Below, in pieces: positions 55,201-64,000 of a stretch of DNA of 64,000 nucleotides. Source of the DNA: Ganaspis brasiliensis (lineage: Eukaryota; Arthropoda; Insecta; Hymenoptera; Figitidae). A program made the translations under genes and the position numbers. The stretch lies in the NCBI GenBank assembly GCA_037103525.1, contig JAZKLR010000221.1, forward strand, positions 434,001-498,000, given 5' to 3'. Below the pieces are notes generated by a model. It had not been told where the DNA came from. It saw only the letters and a program-made list of their open reading frames with translations, and searched no databases. How positions within the stretch are numbered: position 1 is the first letter of the stretch; each line of letters begins with the position of its first letter.

Positions 55201-58200
55201 TAGATTTTATGTTTTTTGTACGGATCTTTTTTGGCAATTTCAATTAGGATTGGTTTCACGGGGGTGAAAATTATTTTTTTCGATAATGTACATTAGAAGA
55301 CATATTCCTGAGTATGTTCCTTTATTTTAGAACTTGATTATCGTTTTTTTGTAGATTTTATGTTTTTTGTACCGATCTTTTTTGGAAATTTTCCTTAGGG
55401 GTGGTTTCACGGGCTTGATAATTATTATTTCATTTGATTGGGTGAATTAGCGGAAATTTTCCTAAACATGTTCCTTTATTTTAGAACTTGAATATAATTT
55501 TTTTGTAGATTTTATGTTTTTTGTACGGATCTTTTTTAGCAATTTCAATTAGGATTGGTTTCACGGGGGTGAAAATGATTTTTTTTCGATTAAGTAAATT
55601 AGGGGACATATTCCTGAGTATGTTCCTTTATTTTAGAACTTGATTATAATTTTTTTGTAGATTTTATGTTTTTTTACGGATCTTTTGTTGCAATTTTTCT
55701 TAGGGTTGGTTTTTTTTGGTTGATAATTATTTTATTTGAAAGGGTAAATTAGGGTACAGTTTCCTAAGTATGTTCCTTTATTTTAGAACTTGAATATAAT
55801 TTTTTTGTAGATTTTATGTTTTTTGTACGGATCTTTTTTGGCAATTTCAATTAGGATTGGTTTCACGGTGGTGAAAATTATTTTTTTCGATAATGTAAAT
55901 TAGGGGACATATTCCTGAGTATGTTCCTTTATTTTAGAACTTGATTATCATTTTTTTGTAGATTTTATGTTTTTCGTACCGATCTTTTTTGAAAATTTTC
56001 CTTAGGGGTGGTTTCACGGGCTTGATAATTATTATTTCATTTGATTGGGTGAATTAGCGGAAATTTTCCTAAATATGTTCCTTTATTTTAGAACTTGAAT
56101 ATAATTTTTTTGTAGATTTTATGTTTTTTGTACGGATCTTTTTTGGCAATTTCAATTAGGATTGGTTTCACGGGGGTGAAAATGATTTTTTTTCGATTAA
56201 GTAAATTAGGGGACATATTCCTGAGTATGTTCCTTTATTTTAGAACTTGATTATAATTTTTTTGTAGATTTTATGTTTTTTTACGGATCTTTTGTGGCAA
56301 TTTTTCTTAGGGTTGGTTTTTTTTGGTTGATAATTATTTTATTTGAAAGGGTAAATTAGGGTACAGTTTCCTAAGTATGTTCCTTTATTTTAGAACTTGA
56401 ATATAATTTTTTTGTAGATTTTATGTTTTTTGTACGGATCTTTTTTGGCAATTTCAATTAGGATTGGTTTCACGGGGGTGAAAATGATTTTTTTTCGATT
56501 AAGTAAATTAGGGGACATATTCCTGAGTATGTTCCTTTATTTTAGAACTTGATTATAATTTTTTTGTAGATTCTATGTTTTTTTTACGGATCTTTTTTGG
56601 CAATTTTCCTTAGGGGTGGTTTCACGGGGTTGATAATTATTATTTCATTTGATTGGATCAATTAGCGGAAATTTTCCTAAATATGTTCCTTTATTTTAGA
56701 ACTTGAATATAATTTTTTTGTAGATTTTATGTTTTTTGTACGGATCTTTTTTGGCAATTTCAATTAGGATTGGTTTCACGGGGGTGAAAATTATTTTTTT
56801 CGATAATGTAAATTAGGGGACATATTCCTGAGTATGTTCCTTTATTTTAGAACTTGATTATCATTTTTTTGTAGATTTTATGTTTTTTGTACCGATCTTT
56901 TTTGGAAATTTTCCTTAGGGGTGGTTTCACGGGCTTGATAATTATTATTTCATTTGATTGGGTGAATTAGCGGAAATTTTCCTAAATATGTTCCTTTATT
57001 TTAGAACTTGAATATAATTTTTTTGTAGATTTTATGTTTTTTGTACGGATCTTTTTTGGCAATTTCAATTAGGATTGGTTTCACGGGGGTGAAAATGATT
57101 TTTTTTCGATTAAGTAAATTAGGGGACATATTCCTGAGTATGTTCCTTTATTATAGAACTTGATTATAATTTTTTTGTAGATTCTATGTTTTTTTTACGG
57201 ATCTTTTTTGCCAATTTTCCTTAGGGGTGGTTTCACGGGGTTGATAATTATTATTTCATTTGATTGGGTCAATTAGCGGAAATTTTCCTAAATATGTTCC
57301 TTTATTTTAAAACTTGAATATAATTTTTTTGTAGATTTTATGTTTTTTGTACGGATCTTTTTTGGCAATTTCAATTAGGATTGGTTTCACGGGGGTGAAA
57401 ATGATTTTTTTTCGATTAAGTAAATTAGGGGACATATTCCTGAGTATGTTCCTTTATTTTATAACTTGATTATAATTTTTTTGTAGATTCTATGTTTTTT
57501 TTACGGATCTTTTTTGGCAATTTTCCTTAGGGGTGGTTTCACGGGGTTGATAATTATTATTTCATTTGATTGGGTCAATTAGCGGAAATTTTCCTAAATA
57601 TGTTCCTTTATTTTAGAACTTGAATATAATTTTTTTGTAGATTTTATGTTTTTTGTACGGATCTTTTTTGGCAATTTCAATTAGGATTGGTTTCACGGGG
57701 GTGAAAATTATTTTTTTCGATAATGTACATTAGAAGATATATTCCTGAGTATGTTCCTTTATTTTAGAACTTGATTATCGTTTTTTTGTAGATTTTATGT
57801 TTTTTGTACCGATCTTTTTTGGAAATTTTCCTTAGGGGTGGTTTCACGGGCTTGATAATTATTATTTCATTTGATTGGGTGAATTAGCGGAAATTTTCCT
57901 AAATATGTTCCTTTATTTTAGAACTTGAATATAATTTTTTTGTAGATTTTATGTTTTTTGTACGGATCTTTTTTGGCAATTTCAATTAGGATTGGTTTCA
58001 CGGGGGTGAAAATGATTTTTTTTCGATTAAGTAAATTAGGGGACATATTCCTGAGTATGTTCCTTTATTTTAGAACTTGATTATAATTTTTTTGTAGATT
58101 TTATGTTTTTTTACGGATCTTTTGTGGCAATTTTTCTTAGGGTTGGTTTTTTTTGGTTGATAATTATTTTATTTGAAAGGGTAAATTAGGGTACAGTTTC

Positions 58201-61200
58201 CTAAGTATGTTCCTTTATTTTAGAACTTGAATATAATTTTTTTGTAGATTTTATGTTTTTTGTACGGATCTTTTTTGGCAATTTCAATTAGGATTGGTTT
58301 CACGGGGGTGAAAATGATTTTTTTTCGATTAAGTAAATTAGGGGACATATTCCTGAGTATGTTCCTTTATTTTAGAACTTGATTATAATTTTTTTGTAGA
58401 TTCTATGTTTTTTTTACGGATCTTTTTTGGCAATTTTCCTTAGGGGTGGTTTCACGGGGTTGATAATTATTATTTCATTTGATTGGGTCAATTAGCGGAA
58501 ATTTTCCTAAATATGTTCCTTTATTTTAGAACTTGAATATAATTTTTTTGTAGATTTTATGTTTTTTGTACGGATCTTTTTTGGCAATTTCAATTAGGAT
58601 TGGTTTCACGGGGGTGAAAATTATTTTTTTCGATAATGTAAATTAGGGGACATATTCCTGAGTATGTTCCTTTATTTTAGAACTTGATTATCATTTTTTT
58701 GTAGATTTTATGTTTTTTGTACCGATCTTTTTTGGAAATTTTCCTTAGGGGTGGTTTCACGGGCTTGATAATTATTATTTCATTTGATTGGGTGAATTAG
58801 CGGAAATTTTCCTAAATATGTTCCTTTATTTTAGAACTTGAATATAATTTTTTTGTAGATTTTATGTTTTTTGTACGGATCTTTTTTGGCAATTTCAATT
58901 AGGATTGGTTTCACGGGGGTGAAAATGATTTTTTTTCGATTAAGTAAATTAGGGGACATATTCCTGAGTATGTTCCTTTATTATAGAACTTGATTATAAT
59001 TTTTTTGTAGATTCTATGTTTTTTTTACGGATCTTTTTTGGCAATTTTCCTTAGAGGTGGTTTCACGGGGTTGATAATTATTATTTCATTTGATTGGGTC
59101 AATTAGCGGAAATTTTCCTAAATATGTTCCTTTATTTTAAAACTTGAATATAATTTTTTTGTAGATTTTATGTTTTTTGTACGGATCTTTTTTGGCAATT
59201 TCAATTAGGATTGGTTTCACGGGGGTGAAAATGATTTTTTTTCGATTAAGTAAATTAGGGGACATGTTCCTGAGTATGTTCCTTTATTTTATAACTTGAT
59301 TATAATTTTTTTGTAGATTCTATGTTTTTTTTACGGATCTTTTTTGGCAATTTTCCTTAGGGGTGGTTTCACGGGGTTGATAATTATTATTTCATTTGAT
59401 TGGGTCAATTAGCGGAAATTTTCCTAAATATGTTCCTTTATTTTAGAACTTGAATATAATTTTTTTGTAGATTTTATGTTTTTTGTACGGATCTTTTTTG
59501 GCAATTTCAATTAGGATTGGTTTCACGGGGGTGAAAATGATTTTTTTTCGATTAAGTAAATTAGGGGACATATTCCTGAGTATGTTTCTTTATTTTAGAA
59601 CTTGATTATAATTTTTTTGTAGATTCTATGTTTTTTTTACGGATCTTTTTTGGCAATTTTCCTTAGGGGTGGTTTCACGGGGTTGATAATTATTATTTCA
59701 TTTGATTGGGTGAATTAGCGGAAATTTTCCTAAATATGTTCCTTTATTTTAGAACTTGAATATAATTTTTTTGTAGATTTTATGTTTTTTGTACGGATCT
59801 TTTTTAGCAATTTCAATTAGGATTGGTTTCACGGGGGTGAAAATGATTTTTTTTCGATTAAGTAAATTAGGGGACATATTCCTGAGTATGTTCCTTTATT
59901 TTAGAACTTGATTATAATTTTTTTGTAGATTTTATGTTTTTTTACGGATCTTTTGTTGCAATTTTTCTTAGGGTTGGTTTTTTTTGGTTGATAATTATTT
60001 TATTTGAAAGGGTAAATTAGGGTACAGTTTCCTAAGTATGTTCCTTTATTTTAGAACTTGAATATAATTTTTTTGTAGATTTTATGTTTTTTGTACGGAT
60101 CTTTTTTGGCAATTTCAATTAGGATTGGTTTCACGGTGGTGAAAATTATTTTTTTCGATAATGTAAATTAGGGGACATATTCCTGAGTATGTTCCTTTAT
60201 TTTAGAACTTGATTATCATTTTTTTGTAGATTTTATGTTTTTCGTACCGATCTTTTTTGAAAATTTTCCTTAGGGGTGGTTTCACGGGCTTGATAATTAT
60301 TATTTCATTTGATTGGGTGAATTAGCGGAAATTTTCCTAAATATGTTCCTTTATTTTAGAACTTGAATATAATTTTTTTGTAGATTTTATGTTTTTTGTA
60401 CGGATCTTTTTTGGCAATTTCAATTAGGATTGGTTTCACGGGGGTGAAAATGATTTTTTTTCGATTAAGTAAATTAGGGGACATATTCCTGAGTATGTTC
60501 CTTTATTTTAGAACTTGATTATAATTTTTTTGTAGATTTTATGTTTTTTTACGGATCTTTTGTGGCAATTTTTCTTAGGGTTGGTTTTTTTTGGTTGATA
60601 ATTATTTTATTTGAAAGGGTAAATTAGGGTACAGTTTCCTAAGTATGTTCCTTTATTTTAGAACTTGAATATAATTTTTTTGTAGATTTTATGTTTTTTG
60701 TACGGATCTTTTTTGGCAATTTCAATTAGGATTGGTTTCACGGGGGTGAAAATGATTTTTTTTCGATTAAGTAAATTAGGGGACATATTCCTGAGTATGT
60801 TCCTTTATTTTAGAACTTGATTATCATTTTTTTGTAGATTTTATGTTTTTTGTACCGATCTTTTTTGGAAATTTTCCTTAGGGGTGGTTTCACGGGCTTG
60901 ATAATTATTATTTCATTTGATTGGGTGAATTAGCGGAAATTTTCCTAAATATGTTCCTTTATTTTAGAACTTGAATATAATTTTTTTGTAGATTTTATGT
61001 TTTTTGTACGGATCTTTTTTGGCAATTTCAATTAGGATTGGTTTCACGGGGGTGAAAATGATTTTTTTTCGATTAAGTAAATTAGGGGACATATTCCTGA
61101 GTATGTTCCTTTATTATAGAACTTGATTATAATTTTTTTGTAGATTCTATGTTTTTTTTACGGATCTTTTTTGGCAATTTTCCTTAGGGGTGGTTTCACG

Positions 61201-64000
61201 GGGTTGATAATTATTATTTCATTTGATTGGGTCAATTAGCGGAAATTTTCCTAAATATGTTCCTTTATTTTAAAACTTGAATATAATTTTTTTGTAGATT
61301 TTATGTTTTTTGTACGGATCTTTTTTGGTAATTTCAATTAGGATTGGTTTCACGGGGGTGAAAATGATTTTTTTTCGATTAAGTAAATTAGGGGACATAT
61401 TCCTGAGTATGTTCCTTTATTTTATAACTTGATTATAATTTTTTTGTAGATTCTATGTTTATTTTACGGATCTTTTTTGGCAATTTTCCTTAGGGGTGGT
61501 TTCACGGGGTTGATAATTATTATTTCATTTGATTGGGTCAATTAGCGGAAATTTTCCTAAATATGTTCCTTTATTTTAGAACTTGAATATAATTTTTTTG
61601 TAGATTTTATGTTTTTTGTACGGATCTTTTTTGGCAATTTCAATTAGGATTGGTTTCACGGGGGTGAAAATTATTTTTTTCGATAATGTAAATTAGGGGA
61701 CATATTCTTGAGTATGTTCCTTTATTTTAGAACTTGATTATCATTTTTTTGTAGATTCTATGTTTTTTTTACGGATCTTTTTTGGCAATTTTCCTTAGGG
61801 GTGGTTTCACGGGGTTGATAATTATTATTTCATTTAATTGGGTGAATTAGCGGAAATTTTCCTAAATATGTACCTTTATTTTAGAACTTGAATATAATTT
61901 TTTTGTAGATTTTATGTTTTTTGTACGGATTTTTTTGGCAATTTCAATTAGGATTGGTTTCACGGGGGTGAAAATGATTTTTTTTCGATTAAGTAAATTA
62001 GGGGACATATTCCTGAGTATGTTCCTTTATTTTAGAACTTCATTATAATTTTTTTGTAGATTCTATGTTTTTTTTACGGATCTTTTTTGGCAATTTTCCT
62101 TAGGGGTGGTTTCACGGGGTTGATAATTATTATTTCATTTGATTGAGTGAATTAGCGGAAATTTTCCTAAATATGTTCCTTTATTTTAGAACTTGAATAT
62201 AATTTTTTTGTAGATTTTATGTTTTTTGTACGGATCTTTTTTGGCAATTTCAATTAGGATTGGTTTCACGGGGGTGAAAATTATTTTTTTCGATAATGTA
62301 AATTAGGGGACATATTCCTGAGTATGTTCCTTTATTTTAGAACTTGATTATCATTTTTTTGTAGATTTTATGTTTTTTGTACCGATCTTTTTTGGAAATT
62401 TTCCTTAGGGGTGGTTTCACGGGCTTGATAATTATTATTTCATTTGATTGGGTGAATTAGCGGAAATTTTCCTAAATATGTTCCTTTATTTTAGAACTTG
62501 AATATAATTTTTTTGTAGATTTTATGTTTTTTGTACGGATCTTTTTTGGCAATTTCAATAAGGATTGGTTTCACGTGGGTGAAGATGATTTTTTTTCGAT
62601 GAAGTAAATTAGGGGACATATTCCTGAGTATGTTCCTTTATTTTAGAACTTGATTATAATTTTTTTGTAGATTCTATGTTTTTTTTACGGATCTTTTTTG
62701 GCAATTTTCCTTAGGGGTGGTTTCACGGGGTTGATAATTATTATTTCATTTGATTGGGTGAATTAGCGGAAATTTTCCTAAATATGTTCCTTTATTTTAG
62801 AACTTGAATATAATTTTTTTGTACATTTTATGTTTTTTGTACGGATCTTTTTTGGCAATTTCAATTAGGATTGGTTTCACGGTGGTGAAAATTATTTTTT
62901 TCGATAATGTAAATTAGGGGACATATTCCTAAATATGTTCCTTTATTTTAGAACTTGATTATCATTTTTTTGTAGATTTTATGTTTTTCGTACCGATCTT
63001 TTTTGAAAATTTTCCTTAGGGGTGGTTTCACGGGCTTGATAATTATTATTTCATTTGATTGGGTGAATTAGCGGAAATTTTCCTAAATATGTTCCTTTAT
63101 TTTAGAACTTGAATATAATTTTTTTGTAGATTTTATGTTTTTTGTACGGATCTTTTTTGGCAATTTCAATTAGGATTGGTTTCACGGGGGTGAAAATGAT
63201 TTTTTTTCGATTAAGTAAATTAGGGGACATATTCCTGAGTATGTTTCTTTATTTTAGAACTTGATTATAATTTTTTTGTAGATTCTATGTTTTTTTTACG
63301 GATCTTTTTTGGCAATTTTCCTTAGGGGTGGTTTCACGGGGTTGATAATTATTATTTCATTTGATTGGGTGAATTAGCGGAAATTTTCCTAAATATGTTC
63401 CTTTATTTTAGAACTTGAATATAATTTTTTTGTAGATTTTATGTTTTTTGTACGGATCTTTTTTGTCAATTTCAATTAGGATTGGTTTCACGGGGGTGAA
63501 AATGATTTTTTTTCGATTAAGTAAATTAGGGGACATATTCCTGAGTATGTTCCTTTATTTTAGAACTTGATTATAATTTTTTTGTAGATTCTATGTTTTT
63601 TTTACGGATCTTTTTTGGCAATTTTCCTTAGGGGTGGTTTCACGGGGTTGATAATTATTATTTCATTTGATTGGGTCAATTAGCGGAAATTTTCCTAAAT
63701 ATGTTCCTTTATTTTAAAACTTGAATATAATTTTTTTGTAGATTTTATGTTTTTTGTACGGATCTTTTTTGGCAATTTCAATTAGGATTGGTTTCACGGG
63801 GGTAAAAATGATTTTTTTTCGATGAAGTAAATTAGGGGACATATTCCTGAGTATGTTCCTTTATTTTATAACTTGATTATAATTTTTTTGTAGATTCTAT
63901 GTTTTTTTTACGGATCTTTTTTGGCAATTTTCCTTAGGGGTGGTTTCACGGGGTTGATAATTATTATTTCATTTGATTGGGTCAATTAGCGGAAATTTTC
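52285..64000 (+). repeat. ~152-bp satellite array, about 77 monomers, with higher-order structure
   Basis: Each monomer carries GTATGTTCCTTTATTTTAG, AACTTGA(T/A)TATAATTTTTT, GTAGATT(T/C)TATGTTTTTT, ACGGATCTTTTTTGGCAATT and GGTTTCACGGGG. From about 53.4 kb two kinds alternate strictly: A (GGGGACATATTCCTGAG) and C (GCGGAAATTTTCCTAAAT), with C sometimes replaced by B (GGGTACAGTTTCCTAAG). B copies start near 53625, 54842, 55755, 56361, 58191, 60022 and 60629; spacings are even multiples of ~152. The first six or seven monomers (52285-53220) are the most diverged, as expected at an array edge. The array continues past the window end. No coding capacity. Confidence 0.97.
53225..53370. repeat. 5' fragment of the CAGTACCGTCGG foldback element in the satellite
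   Basis: It matches 45095-45240 with a few differences (CAGTACCGTCGGAAATTG to AATAAGGCCTGAGTGAG) and then breaks directly into satellite sequence at TTTTTGTAGATTTTATG. It is the only foreign insert I see in the array and lies near its edge. Confidence 0.9.

Noticed and set aside
52285..64000. Regular repeats that might suggest a CRISPR array
   Set aside because: Units are ~152 bp and directly adjacent with no unique spacers; this is a eukaryotic satellite.
1..64000. rRNA and tRNA genes
   Set aside because: I looked for rRNA cores and tRNA B boxes with paired arms; apart from one B-box-like word in the R1 3' UTR nothing could be supported by eye.

Overview
The window reads as very AT-rich eukaryotic DNA, most likely from an insect. 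The evidence is spliced exons with GT..AG borders and a dense mix of animal-type transposable elements: Ty3/gypsy, R1-type and other LINEs, Helitrons, Tigger/pogo, hAT-like and foldback elements. A hymenopteran is plausible but the sequence does not prove it. I saw no operon, rRNA, tRNA or CRISPR array. It looks like repeat-rich, perhaps pericentromeric, chromatin with at most one ordinary host-type gene.

Layout. 1-3.3 kb: a decayed Ty3/gypsy element (Q/N-rich gag, zinc knuckle, aspartic protease, a late pol segment) broken by a foldback repeat. 3.3-4.5 kb: non-autonomous Helitron-like repeat units ending at a GC hairpin. 5.0-8.7 kb, minus strand: a multi-exon gene for an RPA-like OB-fold protein. 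8.8-9.4 kb: a minisatellite. 9.8-11.35 kb: a 5'-truncated LINE with a clear 14-bp target duplication. 12.35-13.37 kb: a Helitron helicase remnant. 13.5-19.9 kb: low-complexity AT-rich DNA with a second Helitron-type hairpin. 19.90-26.14 kb: a four-element nest, namely a foldback element holding a hAT-like element (itself holding another TIR element) and a complete 2.3-kb Tigger with an intact 571-aa transposase. 27.0-31.8 kb: a Rep/helicase Helitron pseudogene with an internally inverted block. 32.4-33.0 kb: a complete palindromic 651-bp element. 33.9-38.2 kb: a second Helitron remnant preceded by a Ulp1-like protease domain. 38.4-40.9 kb: two TIR elements (one flanked by TTAA) and another Helitron-like unit. 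41.6-46.1 kb: an old satellite in two orientations, broken by a LINE ORF1 fragment and three TIR elements. 46.1-52.3 kb: an R1-clade LINE between two copies of the same host segment. 52.3-64 kb: an uninterrupted ~152-bp satellite with dimeric and longer higher-order structure, running off the window end.

The genes do not form a pathway. Their relations are those of nested and recombined mobile elements. The Tigger transposase is the only transposon gene here that looks intact. The RPA-like gene is the only candidate for a host function.
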